Position numbers and translations under genes: made by a program | The notes under the pieces: model-generated | Told to the model about the DNA's origin: nothing | What the model saw: the letters and a program-made list of their open reading frames with translations, nothing else | Database searches by the model: none | Shown here: one piece after another, positions 44,698 to 54,377 of the stretch | How the letters are laid out: the number at the start of each line of letters is the position of its first letter | Numbering within the stretch: the first letter of the stretch is position 1 | Assembly (NCBI GenBank): GCA_964608315.1 | Contig: CAZSNF010000001.1 | Coordinates: 62,001-126,000, forward strand | DNA: 64,000 nt | Source of the DNA: VXPQ01 sp964608315 | GTDB taxonomy: Bacteria > Bacteroidota > Rhodothermia > Rhodothermales > VXPQ01 | Direction of reading: 5' to 3'

Positions 44698-47127
44698 ATG
44701 AAACGATTGCGCGTCGCTGACCTCTGGAAGAGGAAGCCCCGACCCGTGGGGACCCGACTGGAAAAGGATCTGGCGGCCGAGAGAGCGCCGGGGAAAGCCG
44801 GTTGGCTGTACGCCGGCGGCGTGTTGCTTGCGCTTGTTTTTCTGACGCTGGTCGCCTTTCCGAGAAGCAATGTGTACCAGTACACAGTGGAGATCGGCGA
44901 CGAATGGCATGCGGAGGCGCTGGTGGCTTCCTTCGATTTTCCCATCTACAAATCGGAGGAGGAACTGGAAGCGGAACGAGTTGCGTTGCGAGAAAATACG
45001 CCGCCTTATTTTCGCGTTGCGCAGCCCGATGCGCAACAGGTTATGGCGGCGCGCCGGGACACATTGATTCGGCATCTGGACGAGGCGTTCGCGGCGTGGA
45101 GCGCGTACCGCATTCATCGCCTTGCGGGCGAGACGGAGGAGGCCGAGGCGGACTCGCTTGCGCACCTGGACTCGCGCCGGATGGTCCGCCTCGCTATAGC
45201 GGAAGAAGAATGGCGGTTGCTGGCGGATCTTTATGCGGACCGGGCGTCCGGATCGCCGGACCGAGTCTCTTCCGCCGTTGCGTCCGGAACGGATACCGGC
45301 CGCCCCGACGCCTACTTGCTGAACGAGGCCTGGGGCATTGCCTCCCAGCTCCTTGTGGTGGGCGTTACGGATGTTCCGCGAGACAGCATACTGTCCGACC
45401 AGATCGTGATTCGGGACGAGGCGAACCGGACCGAAACGGTTCGGGACCGGGACAATATCTACGGACTCGACGAAGCGTACGCGTTCGCCGAAGACCGCTT
45501 CCTTGAACACGAAGACAGCCTTGCCGTCGCCCTCGGCGACGCTTTTTTCCGGGCGATTTTCACGCCTTCCCATACGTACCTGCGCGGAGAAACCATACGC
45601 GAGCTGCGCCGTCTCGAACAGCGCATTTCTCCGGTCCAGGGCCGGTTCGCCGCGGGCGAAACGATTATCGAGCAAGGCGGGCGCGTTACAGAGGATGTGT
45701 ACGCCCAGCTCGTTTCTTACGAACGCGCATGGCAGGAGCGGGGCGGAGAAAACATTCTGTGGCGCGTGCTTCTCGGACAGTTTCTCGTCATTCTGGCCGC
45801 CTATTTTCTCTTTTTTTTGTATTTGTACCTCTTGCGACGGCCTGTTTTTGCAGACAAACGGTGTCTGTTGCTTCTGGCCATGCTGTTCGCCGTCGTGATC
45901 GCCGTTTTCGCTATCGTGGTTCGCGTCGAGTCCCTGCGCATGTATATTGTGCCGGTAGCCATTGTCCCGGTGCTGGTAACGGTGATCTTCGATTCGCGCG
46001 TCGGCATTTTTGCGGCGTTGACGCTGGCGCTGCTGGGCGGGCAGTTATTGCATTACAATTTCGAATTTACGTTCGCGACGTTTCTGGCGTCGGCGCTGGG
46101 GGTGTTCAGCGTACGGGATCTTCGCAACCGGCAGCAATTCTTCTTCAGCGCAGGCATGGTTTTCCTCGGGTATCTCGTGGCGCTTTCGGGCACGGCGATC
46201 TTGTATGGAGAACCCTGGCAGGTGTTTTTTGCAGATATGCTTCCTGCAAGCATCAGCGCCTTTTTTCTGTTGCTGGCCTATCCGCTATTGTGGATTGCGG
46301 AGCGCGCTTTCGGTCTCGCCACCGACCTGGCGCTGATCGAACTGTCCGACATGAACAACCCGCTTCTCAAGCAATTGTCGCTGGAGGCGCCCGGCACGTT
46401 CAACCATACGCTTCAGGTCGCCAACCTTGCCGAAGCAGCGGCGGATGCGGTCGGGGCAAACACGTTGCTGGTGCGCGTCGGAGCGTTGTACCACGATATA
46501 GGCAAACTGGCCAAGCCCAACTATTTCGTGGAGAATCAGCGTTCGGGGGCGAACCCGCACGACGACCTGAAGCCGCAAATGAGCGCCTTGATCATTGCCT
46601 CTCACGTGAAGGAGGGACTGGAGAAATGCAAGAACCGCAATATACCGAACCGGGTGCTGGATTTTATCGCCATGCACCACGGCTCCTCCCGGATGGACTT
46701 TTTCTATCGGCAGGCGGAGGCCCGGCGCAAGAAAGGCGACCCGGAGATTCTCGAATCCGGGTTCAGGTACCAGGGGCCGCGGCCCAATACGAAGGAGACA
46801 GGCATTCTGATGCTGGCCGATTCGGTGGAAGCGGCCAGCCGCAGCCTGAGCGATCCTTCGCACCGACATCTGGAATCGCTTGTCGATGAGATTGTGGCGG
46901 ACCGCCTTGCGGACGGGCAACTGGACAATACGGATTTGACGTTCCGGGATTTATCCCGCATAAAGCGCACCTTTTTGTCGATACTGCTTGGCATTCACCA
47001 CATCCGGATTCGGTATCCCGGCCAGGAAGAAGAGTCTGCGCCGCTGTCCGTCGCAAAAGAGAACCCTGAGCCAGAAGGCGTCGGCGCCCCCGCCGACGAG
47101 GCTTCCGCGCGGCCAGACGGGGGATAG
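44698..47127 (+). CDS. 7TM receptor with HD phosphohydrolase domain (PgpH/YqfF-like)
   Basis: An 809-residue membrane protein. One N-terminal helix (WLYAGGVLLALVFLTLVAF) is followed by a ~270-residue extracytoplasmic 7TMR-HDED domain, seven hydrophobic helices (~365-545) and a cytoplasmic HD domain with FNHTLQVANLAEAA, RVGALYHDIGKLAKP and FIAMHHGSSRMDFFY. In Listeria and others PgpH hydrolyses cyclic di-AMP, so a second-messenger phosphodiesterase is the likely role. The C-terminus ends in a short Pro/Glu-rich tail. It converges with the moxR gene 12 bases further on. Confidence 0.9.
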   Translation: MKRLRVADLWKRKPRPVGTRLEKDLAAERAPGKAGWLYAGGVLLALVFLTLVAFPRSNVYQYTVEIGDEWHAEALVASFDFPIYKSEEELEAERVALRENTPPYFRVAQPDAQQVMAARRDTLIRHLDEAFAAWSAYRIHRLAGETEEAEADSLAHLDSRRMVRLAIAEEEWRLLADLYADRASGSPDRVSSAVASGTDTGRPDAYLLNEAWGIASQLLVVGVTDVPRDSILSDQIVIRDEANRTETVRDRDNIYGLDEAYAFAEDRFLEHEDSLAVALGDAFFRAIFTPSHTYLRGETIRELRRLEQRISPVQGRFAAGETIIEQGGRVTEDVYAQLVSYERAWQERGGENILWRVLLGQFLVILAAYFLFFLYLYLLRRPVFADKRCLLLLAMLFAVVIAVFAIVVRVESLRMYIVPVAIVPVLVTVIFDSRVGIFAALTLALLGGQLLHYNFEFTFATFLASALGVFSVRDLRNRQQFFFSAGMVFLGYLVALSGTAILYGEPWQVFFADMLPASISAFFLLLAYPLLWIAERAFGLATDLALIELSDMNNPLLKQLSLEAPGTFNHTLQVANLAEAAADAVGANTLLVRVGALYHDIGKLAKPNYFVENQRSGANPHDDLKPQMSALIIASHVKEGLEKCKNRNIPNRVLDFIAMHHGSSRMDFFYRQAEARRKKGDPEILESGFRYQGPRPNTKETGILMLADSVEAASRSLSDPSHRHLESLVDEIVADRLADGQLDNTDLTFRDLSRIKRTFLSILLGIHHIRIRYPGQEEESAPLSVAKENPEPEGVGAPADEASARPDGG

Positions 47128-47139
47128 GCGTTGAGGGAA

Positions 47140-48150
47140 TTACGCCTCGTCGCGCTCGTCTTCAAGCAGCCGGTCTATGATATTGACGGGCGTTACGCCG
47201 TCGGCTTCCGCATTGAAGTTCGTAACGATCCGGTGACGGAGCACGGGGACTGCGATGCGGCGCACGTCGTCTATGATCGGCGACAGGCGTCCGTCGAGCG
47301 CTGCAAGCGCCTTGGCGCCGAGGATCAGGTATTGCGACGCCCGCGGCCCGGCGCCGTAGTTCAGGTATTTCGTAACGAAATCCGGCGCGCCGTCTCGTCC
47401 CGGGCGCGTCCGTCCGGTAAGCCGGACCGCATACCTGATCACATTGTCGGCCGCGGGGAGTTGCCGTATGAAGCGCTGAAATTCCCGAATTTCCCGGGCG
47501 TGCATGACCGGTTGTACGTCGGCGACGCCCGCGCTGGTCGTGTTGCGGACCACATCCACTTCTTCCTCGAACGTCGGATAATCGAGCCACAGATTCAGCA
47601 TGAACCGGTCCAGCTGGGCTTCGGGCAGGGGGTAGGTGCCTTCCTGTTCGATGGGGTTTTGCGTGGCCAGCACGAAGAAAGGTTCGTCCAGGAGGAAGGT
47701 TTCTCCGGCGGCGGTTACGTGGTGTTCCTGCATGGCTTCCAGCAGCGCCGCTTGCGTTTTCGGCGGCGTTCTGTTGATTTCGTCCGCCAGCACGACATGG
47801 GCGAAGATGGGGCCTCGCACGAACTTGAACGACCGGCGGCCCGTCGAGACGTCTTCTTCGATGATCTCCGTCCCCGTGATGTCGCCGGGCATCAGGTCCG
47901 GCGTAAACTGGATGCGGCTGAACTTGAGGCTCGTCGCCTGGGCAATAGTCCGGATAAGCAGGGTTTTCGCCAGGCCCGGCACGCCGATCAGCAGTACGTG
48001 TCCCTGCGCCAGAAATCCCGTGAACAGGTGGAGAATAACCTCGCTTTGCCCCACGATAACCTTTTCGACCTCCGAACGAAGGCGGCCGTAGGCGCCGTGA
48101 AGCGCTTCAAGGGTTTCGGAGAACTGCGGATGCTGCGGGTCTGGCGGCAT
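47140..48150 (-). CDS. MoxR-family AAA ATPase
   Basis: A 336-residue AAA+ ATPase. Walker A appears in the variant GVPGLAKT, Walker B as VVLADEINRTPPKTQ, sensor 1 as FVLATQNPIEQEGTYPLPEAQLDRF, all diagnostic for MoxR. MoxR proteins act as chaperones that help assemble or activate metalloenzymes and membrane complexes, usually with a VWA-domain partner; no such partner is visible in the window. It is the last gene of a four-gene minus-strand cluster, 40 bases after the SurA-like gene. A pairing with these foldases suggests envelope quality control. Confidence 0.92.
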   Translation of the reverse strand: MPPDPQHPQFSETLEALHGAYGRLRSEVEKVIVGQSEVILHLFTGFLAQGHVLLIGVPGLAKTLLIRTIAQATSLKFSRIQFTPDLMPGDITGTEIIEEDVSTGRRSFKFVRGPIFAHVVLADEINRTPPKTQAALLEAMQEHHVTAAGETFLLDEPFFVLATQNPIEQEGTYPLPEAQLDRFMLNLWLDYPTFEEEVDVVRNTTSAGVADVQPVMHAREIREFQRFIRQLPAADNVIRYAVRLTGRTRPGRDGAPDFVTKYLNYGAGPRASQYLILGAKALAALDGRLSPIIDDVRRIAVPVLRHRIVTNFNAEADGVTPVNIIDRLLEDERDEA

Positions 48151-48190
48151 GAAAACGAAAGGATGAGGGAGGAACGCCGGGAAAGTCGTG

Positions 48191-49567
48191 TTACCGTTCG
48201 GCCATCTGGACCGTTCGGGCCTTGCCGCGCAGGTCTACATAGATTTCCTCCCGGAGCGTGTCGATGTAGTCCTGCATCCATTGCGCGCGTTTTTCCTGAA
48301 GCGCAAACTGCTCGATGCGTTCATAGTCTGTTTCAAGACTTACCGTATGCTCTTCCTGGGAAAAGACCAGGTGCACGATGTGGTAGGCTTGCCGGGGGCT
48401 TTCCAGCTGAACGGGCGTGGGCAAGCTGATTTCTCCAACCTGCATGGTGTCCAGCGTGGCCAGCCAGAGCGGTCCGAGATTTTCCCGGACCAGGTCGCGT
48501 TCTCCGCTGCGCGGATCGACGACTCGCCCGCCCAGTTGCGCCGTGGATTCTTCCTGGGAATGCTGCTTGGCGAGGCGTTCGAAGGGAACGCCGAGATGCA
48601 GCGCCGAATCCCGCACGGCGGTCAGGAAGGCAATGGTTTCCGAAGGGTCGATTGCGCTGTCGTCGATGCGAATCAGGATGTGGTTGAAATCGACGATTTC
48701 GCCCCGTCGATCGTTCACGCGCACAATATGGTAGCCAAACGGGGATTCGAACACCTGGGACGTCTCCCCGATCGGGTTGCGGGAGGCTACGGCCCCGAAT
48801 TCCGGGACCAGATCGCCCAGGTTCGTATTGTCTATGCGTCCGCCTGCGCTGGCCGACCCCGGGTCTTCGGAAAACCGCCGCGCCATGTCCTCAAAGGTCC
48901 CCGCGCCCGTTACGACGGAGTCGCGAATCGCCGTAATGATTTCGCGGGCTTCCTCCCGAGCTTCTTCCGTCAGTTCGGGAAAGCGCACGATGTGGTTCAG
49001 CCGCACTACATGCGGAATGACCGGCAACGAATCGGCGGCGAATCGACGAAACCATTCCTCGGATTCCGTGGGCGTGATCCGAATGTTCTGGATTTTGGAT
49101 TGCCGCAGTTGATCCGCCAGCAACTGATCGCGCAGTTCGTCTCGCAGGTCAGCCCGGATGCGCACGATGCTTCGCCCGTACAACTCTTCCAGCCTGTCTT
49201 CGCCGCCCACCTGGGACGCCATGAATTCGATGCGTTGATCGAGCGCCTGATCCACCTGTTCTTCCTGTACTGTGATGTTGGTGTCGCGGCGAGCGGCCAC
49301 TTTCAGGACTTCCTGTCCGATCAGCTCGTTCAGGGCGTCCATCCACAGGGCTTCGGACCAGGGGAGACGCTGTTGTTGCAGGTAATTCGCCACGACGGCG
49401 TCCACCTCGGATTTGAGCACGATCTGGTCGCTGACGACGGCGACGATCTCGTCTACGACGTCGTCTTGCGCATGGGCCGCCGGGATCGTCCGGGGAGCGA
49501 GCGCCGCACAGACAAGAAAAAGCGCGGCGCACAGGCGTACGGCGGATTTCATCGGGTGAAAAGACAT
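48191..49567 (-). CDS. surA: SurA-like periplasmic peptidyl-prolyl isomerase/chaperone
   Basis: A 458-residue exported foldase; a start at the second Met (49552, MKSAVRLCAALFL) gives a tidier signal peptide ending AHAQ. After the SurA N-terminal helical domain (VVDEIVAVVSDQIVLKSEVDAVV) come a parvulin domain (VVRLNHIVRF ... FEDMARRFSEDPGSASAGGRI ... PFGYHIVRVNDRRG) and a second, more diverged one (FNHILIRIDDSAI ... QAYHIVHLVF). SurA escorts outer-membrane proteins across the periplasm. It is the third parvulin-type gene in a row. Confidence 0.85.
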   Translation of the reverse strand: MSFHPMKSAVRLCAALFLVCAALAPRTIPAAHAQDDVVDEIVAVVSDQIVLKSEVDAVVANYLQQQRLPWSEALWMDALNELIGQEVLKVAARRDTNITVQEEQVDQALDQRIEFMASQVGGEDRLEELYGRSIVRIRADLRDELRDQLLADQLRQSKIQNIRITPTESEEWFRRFAADSLPVIPHVVRLNHIVRFPELTEEAREEAREIITAIRDSVVTGAGTFEDMARRFSEDPGSASAGGRIDNTNLGDLVPEFGAVASRNPIGETSQVFESPFGYHIVRVNDRRGEIVDFNHILIRIDDSAIDPSETIAFLTAVRDSALHLGVPFERLAKQHSQEESTAQLGGRVVDPRSGERDLVRENLGPLWLATLDTMQVGEISLPTPVQLESPRQAYHIVHLVFSQEEHTVSLETDYERIEQFALQEKRAQWMQDYIDTLREEIYVDLRGKARTVQMAER

Positions 49568-49654
49568 GAAGCGTGCAAAGACATGAATGCGCGACAGGAA
49601 TCGGGAACAGTAAAGAAACGCCGCGCCTTACGAGATATTACAGGATGCTGTGAC

Positions 49655-49671
49655 TTGATCAGAGTATCCTA
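49655..49671. repeat. TAAGGATAC-family core overlapping a stop codon
   Basis: TTGATCAGAGTATCCTA matches the terminal core of the family over 16 bases. On the minus strand its first three bases (TAG) are the stop codon of the lipoprotein gene ending here. No second terminus is found nearby. Confidence 0.55.
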
Positions 49672-50565
49672 TGGACTATCGAGCGCTTCGCGTGCGAGGG
49701 CCTCATTGGTCAAGCGTTGAACCAGACGGGCATACAACTGTTTCCGGCTCTGGAGCATGATCTGGCGCGCAAGTTCGGATTGGATCCATTCCTGCTCCGG
49801 GATGCTGCCCGTCGGGATGCGCTGCGCCATTTGCAGCACATGCCAGGCGGAATCGCTTTCTATGATCGCGGCAGTTCGTTCGTCGTCCAGGTTGGCCAGC
49901 GCTTGCCGAAGCAGGGGCTGATTCCCGAAGAGGCGGCTTTCCGGGTAATGGTCGTATGCGGAAATGCGCGGGTCAGACAGCGTGTCCGGGGCGGATGGGC
50001 CGGTTGCGAGCGCGGCGGTCCGGGCGCCCCATATGGAATCCCTTTCTGCTGCGGGGGCGTTGAGCAGAGCCTGTCGAGCCTGCCGGGCCTCCTCCGCCGT
50101 CGCTGCGCGCAGGTAGCGAATCCGTACGAAAGGTTCGCGCAACCGGAGTTGTTCCTTGTGCTGTTCGAAGTAGGCCCGCATTTCTTCCGCGGGGGGGGCC
50201 GCCGTGTTGTTCCGGTAGAACGACTCGACGAGTGCGTTCACAAGCACCGATCGTTCGCTTTCGTCCAGACGGCGTTGCACTTCGGGGTCTTCTGCGAGTC
50301 CCCGTCGGAGCGCTTCCCGATACAGCAATTCCGTGGAGAGCCACTGATTAACGATCTGCTCCCTCATTTCAAGGGGATCCCCGGTTTCGGCCAGGTTGTC
50401 CATGATGCGTTCGAGGTCTTCCTCGAAGAGGTACTGATCCTCCACCCGAGCCACATAGTCCGGCGTCGGCGTTTCTTCCATGCAGCCGGCAAGCAGCAGC
50501 AAACCGGTTCCCGCGCAGCAAAGGGTCAGGAACCGTCGGCCTCCGGAAAGGGAGCGCGTTTCCAT
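49669..50565 (-). CDS. PpiC/SurA-like foldase lipoprotein
   Basis: A 298-residue lipoprotein: signal peptide with lipobox LLLAGC at residues ~23-28. The first 120 residues resemble a SurA-type N-terminal chaperone domain (VARVEDQYLFEEDLERIM, EMREQIVNQWLSTELLYREAL). A parvulin-like middle region (PFVRIRYLRAATAEEARQAR ... LFGNQPLLRQ ... WHVLQMAQRIP) appears degenerate, so isomerase activity is uncertain. The gene starts three bases after the stop of the larger foldase upstream and precedes surA, so the three are likely one transcript. A repeat core provides its stop codon. Confidence 0.75.
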   Translation of the reverse strand: METRSLSGGRRFLTLCCAGTGLLLLAGCMEETPTPDYVARVEDQYLFEEDLERIMDNLAETGDPLEMREQIVNQWLSTELLYREALRRGLAEDPEVQRRLDESERSVLVNALVESFYRNNTAAPPAEEMRAYFEQHKEQLRLREPFVRIRYLRAATAEEARQARQALLNAPAAERDSIWGARTAALATGPSAPDTLSDPRISAYDHYPESRLFGNQPLLRQALANLDDERTAAIIESDSAWHVLQMAQRIPTGSIPEQEWIQSELARQIMLQSRKQLYARLVQRLTNEALAREALDSP

Positions 50566-50568
50566 GGC

Positions 50569-52650
50569 TTACGGGGCGACGGGCGCCTCGGCAGGTTGCA
50601 TGACGGTCGGTTCTTCCCGAAAGGCCTGGGTCAGCCGGTCCGGGAAGGTATGCGCGGCGTACCGTTTTCTGAGGCGGGCAAGCAGGCGTTCCTCCAGCGT
50701 TTGCTGGTGCTCGCTTACGACCTGGGTGCGAGCTTCTTCGAAGGTTTTCCCGCGCGCCGCTTCGACGCCGCCATGCACCAGCAGGATGCGCCGGTTCCGC
50801 AAGGGAAGGACTTCCGTGCGTTCGCCTTCGTTCAGGTCGAGTATGTAGTCGTAGACGGAGCCGGACGAATCTGCTATCAGGGTTGTGTCTGCATGCATGG
50901 CGTACAGCGAGTCCGAGGCGTAGAGCGCATGGATGTCCGCTATCGAAGCGCCTGCGTCGAAACGCGCCGCGGCGTCCTGCATCAGGGAATCCGAGGCGCT
51001 TTGCAGGGAGATGGCCCGGATCCGATCAGGCCATTGATACGCTTCCGGCTGCATGTCGTAGCGGGCGCGAAGGGCCGCCGAGTCCTGGTCGGCGGCGGTC
51101 CACACGGAATCCTCCATCAAAGCGAACAACATGAGGCCGTCGCGAAACTCCCGCATGATTTTTGCGAATTCGTCGTCGCGTTCCTCAAGTCGGGCGGCTT
51201 CGGCGTTCAGCGCGGCTTCCTTGACGAACGACGAAACGAGCGCGCGCACCGTGCTTTCCGTATCGCTGCCGCCGCGCCTGCCGAGGTTGCCCGCCGTGTT
51301 CGCAAGATCGCCCAGCGTCCAGGTCGAATCGCCCAGCGTGAAGAACGTATCCGCGAGCGCTGCTTCGGCGAGACCGCCGTTCGGCAAGGCGAGGATCGAG
51401 TCGGGGGAGACGCCGGCGAAGGCGTTCAGGGCGAGCGCAGTGTCTACCTGTCCCTGTCTGTTTCGGATAATGTCGCGGGCCAGCGCCTCCTCGGCGCGCT
51501 CCATGCGCGGCAATTGCGCGGCCAGATTTTTAAGGTCATCGTAGGCTTCTTCGTAGGAGGGCGGCGCGCTGCGTTCGATCAGCTGGATAAGATGTACGCC
51601 GAAAGGCGTTTCGACCGGGTCGGTTATGTCGCCCGGCTCTGCAAGCGCAAAGGCGGCTTCCTTGAAAGATTCCGGAATCGGTCCCGTGTAGGCTATGGTT
51701 CCTATGTCTCCTCCGCGTCCGGCGGACATGACGTCTTCGGAGTGCGCTTGCGCCAGCTCCGCAAAATCGGCTCCTTCGTCCAGTTGCCGTTTAAGCGCTT
51801 CGGCTCGCGCCAGAGCGTTCGTAGAATCGCCCGGCGGCCCGGCAGGGCGAATCATGATATGCGCTATGCGAATGTCCGGCGTCGCGGGTTTGCGTTCGTG
51901 CACCGTCAGCATATGGTATCCGAATCGCGTCCGAAACACGGGAGACAGCCCCCCGACGGGTATGTCGTACGTGAACGACTCAAAGGGTTCGACGAGGTCT
52001 CCGCCCTTGAAAAATCCGAGCCGTCCGCGCGACCCCCGATTGCCTGGAGGCGATTTGGCGGAAGGGTCTTCCGAGTGGCGCGCGGCCAAGTCTCCGAAAT
52101 CAGCTCCCTGAAGCACCGAATCCCGCAGGGCCCGCATCCTGAGGAAAGCCGTCAGGGTGTCTTCCGGGGGAGCGTCCTCCGGCACAGTGAGCAGAATGTG
52201 GCTTACGTCCGCCATTTCCCGCTGCCGTTCGTACAGGGTGAGAACGATGGGGTCGACGACCTCCTTTTCCAGCAGGAACGGGCGGGCGAGGCGTACGCGG
52301 TAGGCCGTTATCTCATCGAGAATGTCGGGACGATCATGCAGGCCGGCGTCTTGCGCCGCCAGCACTTTCAATCGGAAATCCACGTATCGCTCAAGAAAGT
52401 CCCGGTACGAGGCCAGCGAATCCATGGCGGATTCGCTGTTGTCGCCTGCATGCGGGGCGTAGTTTGCCTCGAATTCGTCCAGCGTAAGCAATTCGCCGCG
52501 AAAAGAGGCGACGACCTCAGGGTTGTCGGCGCCGGGAATCGGGGCCGTCCGGGATAAGGATCCACACCCTGCGGTGTACGAAAGAATGATGAATAATGCG
52601 GCTAAAGCGGTTCGAGAGCTGAAAAACAGCAGTTTTGTACGGCTCATCAT
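50569..52650 (-). CDS. Large peptidyl-prolyl isomerase lipoprotein with two parvulin domains
   Basis: A 693-residue lipoprotein (lipobox SYTAGC near residue 28). It has an N-terminal chaperone-like region (VASFRGELLTLDEFEANY), then two PpiC domains: ADVSHILLTVP ... FGDLAARHSEDPSAKSPPGN ... TRFGYHMLTVHERK and IRIAHIMIRPAG ... FAELAQAHSEDVMSAGRGGD ... TPFGVHLIQLIER. The C-terminal ~300 residues are helical and less conserved, PpiD-like. It should assist folding of secreted and outer-membrane proteins, fitting a species with a T9SS. First gene of the minus-strand folding operon; gltX diverges from it across 223 bases. Confidence 0.85.
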   Translation of the reverse strand: MMSRTKLLFFSSRTALAALFIILSYTAGCGSLSRTAPIPGADNPEVVASFRGELLTLDEFEANYAPHAGDNSESAMDSLASYRDFLERYVDFRLKVLAAQDAGLHDRPDILDEITAYRVRLARPFLLEKEVVDPIVLTLYERQREMADVSHILLTVPEDAPPEDTLTAFLRMRALRDSVLQGADFGDLAARHSEDPSAKSPPGNRGSRGRLGFFKGGDLVEPFESFTYDIPVGGLSPVFRTRFGYHMLTVHERKPATPDIRIAHIMIRPAGPPGDSTNALARAEALKRQLDEGADFAELAQAHSEDVMSAGRGGDIGTIAYTGPIPESFKEAAFALAEPGDITDPVETPFGVHLIQLIERSAPPSYEEAYDDLKNLAAQLPRMERAEEALARDIIRNRQGQVDTALALNAFAGVSPDSILALPNGGLAEAALADTFFTLGDSTWTLGDLANTAGNLGRRGGSDTESTVRALVSSFVKEAALNAEAARLEERDDEFAKIMREFRDGLMLFALMEDSVWTAADQDSAALRARYDMQPEAYQWPDRIRAISLQSASDSLMQDAAARFDAGASIADIHALYASDSLYAMHADTTLIADSSGSVYDYILDLNEGERTEVLPLRNRRILLVHGGVEAARGKTFEEARTQVVSEHQQTLEERLLARLRKRYAAHTFPDRLTQAFREEPTVMQPAEAPVAP

Positions 52651-52873
52651 ACTTGGTTATGCGTAGGTTTGGCGTATTTGCGGCTTGTCTCGAAAGCGGA
52701 CTCGCATTGACGCATCCAGGGCGGATGCGGTTCCGTTGCATTTTGCGCCGTTGCGCTGGATCAAAGGCCCTGCACGGGCGTTATCGCTTCCTCTTCTTCC
52801 CCCATCTCGTCGTTCTTTTGTTTCCTTCACCCCAAAAAAGTCGCGGCGTATGCTGCGCAGACGTACTGCTATG

Positions 52874-54376
52874 ATGGACTATCATGCACCCCGAGTCCGG
52901 GTTCGTTTCGCGCCCAGTCCCACCGGAGCCTTGCACCTGGGCGGGCTTCGAACAGCGCTTTTCAATTACTTCTTCGCTTGCAAGCATGAGGGTGTTTTCG
53001 TGCTTCGCATCGAGGATACCGATCAGACACGCTTTACGCCGGAAGCCGAAAAGAATATCCTGTCCGGACTTTTGTGGGCGGGCCTCGAACCGGACGAAGG
53101 ACCAGAGGGGGGAGGGCGCTACCAGCCCTATCGTCAGTCCGAACGCCTGCTGCTCTACGCCGTGTACGCCCAGAGGCTGGTTGACCAGGGAGATGCGTAT
53201 TACGCATTCGATACGCCCGAAGAAATAGAGGCTATGCGAAAGCGATTCGCCACAAAGGAGAACCCTTCGCCCAGATACGATGCGTCCACGCGCGGGGAGA
53301 TGGCCAACTCGCTGGCCCTGCCCTATGCAGAGGTGTGCCGCCGCCTCGACCGGGGAGACGAGCATGTGATCCGGATGAAGGTAGCGCCCGGGGAACGCAT
53401 TGCATTCGAGGACTGCATTCGGGGGCCGGTCTCCTTTGCGTCCGAGGACATAGACGATCAGGTTCTGATCAAGTCCGACGGGACGCCAACCTATCATCTG
53501 GCCCATGTTGTGGACGACCACGCTATGGGCATCACGCATGTCATTCGCGGCGAGGAATGGCTTTCCTCGACGCCCAAGCACTTGCTCCTGTATCGCTGCC
53601 TCGGTTGGGATCCGCCTGAAATGGCGCATATACCGCTCATTATGAATCCGGGCGGGAAGGGCAAACTGTCCAAGCGCCATACCCAGGCGAACGGATTGCC
53701 CGTAACGGTCGAGCAATGCCGCGCCGCCGGGTACGAACCCGAAGCCGTCGTTAATTTTCTGGCGCGGCTCGGCTGGAATCCCGGCGACGACCGGGTGCTG
53801 TTTTCGCTCGACAAGATGGCGGAGCGGTTTTCTCTCGACCGGGTTGGCGGCGGCGGCGTACAATTCGACGTGGACAAGCTGGGCTGGTTCAATCAGCAGT
53901 TCCTGCGCATACTTTCCGTCGGCGGATTGCTGGGCCGGGCCGCCAAGTGGGGCGGAACGGATTTTTACACGAGAAAGGATCATTGGGAGCGGGTCATTGC
54001 GCTCATGCAGTCCCGTATTACGTTCGCCAGGGACCTTCCCGAAACATGCAAGTATCTTTTCCCGGATCCGGAGTTCGACCCGGAGTCGTACGACGAGTCT
54101 TCCGTGCAAAAAAGATGGAGTGCGGACTCTGCGGAGCTTCTGAGCGTTTACGCGGCTCGCCTTGAAGAACTGTCTGTTTTCGACGCGTCGCAGGCGGAAA
54201 CGATGCTGCGAACGCTCGCCGGGGAGCAAGACGCGGCCGCGGCCCGGATCATTCATCCGGTTCGGCTCGCCCTGAGCGGCGTTTCCGGCGGACCGAGCCT
54301 GTTCGAAATGATGGAACTGCTGGGGAGAGAAACCTGCGTACGGCGCATCCGCAAGGCCGCAGAAACATTGGGGTAG
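52874..54376 (+). CDS. gltX: Glutamyl-tRNA synthetase
   Basis: A 500-residue class I synthetase charging tRNA with glutamate. The HIGH-type motif is FAPSPTGALHLGG near residue 11, and the KMSKS-type loop is KGKLSKRH. RIEDTDQTRFTPEAE and IRGEEWLSSTPKHLLLYRCLGW are characteristic of GltX. The start is uncertain: ATGATG at 52871/52874 immediately precedes the conserved MDYHAPRVRVRFAPSP, whereas the open frame reaches further up without family similarity. No clear ribosome site is seen. The discriminating/non-discriminating state cannot be judged. A relic of a T9SS tail follows directly after the stop. Confidence 0.95.
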   Translation: MDYHAPRVRVRFAPSPTGALHLGGLRTALFNYFFACKHEGVFVLRIEDTDQTRFTPEAEKNILSGLLWAGLEPDEGPEGGGRYQPYRQSERLLLYAVYAQRLVDQGDAYYAFDTPEEIEAMRKRFATKENPSPRYDASTRGEMANSLALPYAEVCRRLDRGDEHVIRMKVAPGERIAFEDCIRGPVSFASEDIDDQVLIKSDGTPTYHLAHVVDDHAMGITHVIRGEEWLSSTPKHLLLYRCLGWDPPEMAHIPLIMNPGGKGKLSKRHTQANGLPVTVEQCRAAGYEPEAVVNFLARLGWNPGDDRVLFSLDKMAERFSLDRVGGGGVQFDVDKLGWFNQQFLRILSVGGLLGRAAKWGGTDFYTRKDHWERVIALMQSRITFARDLPETCKYLFPDPEFDPESYDESSVQKRWSADSAELLSVYAARLEELSVFDASQAETMLRTLAGEQDAAAARIIHPVRLALSGVSGGPSLFEMMELLGRETCVRRIRKAAETLG

Positions 54377-54377
54377 C

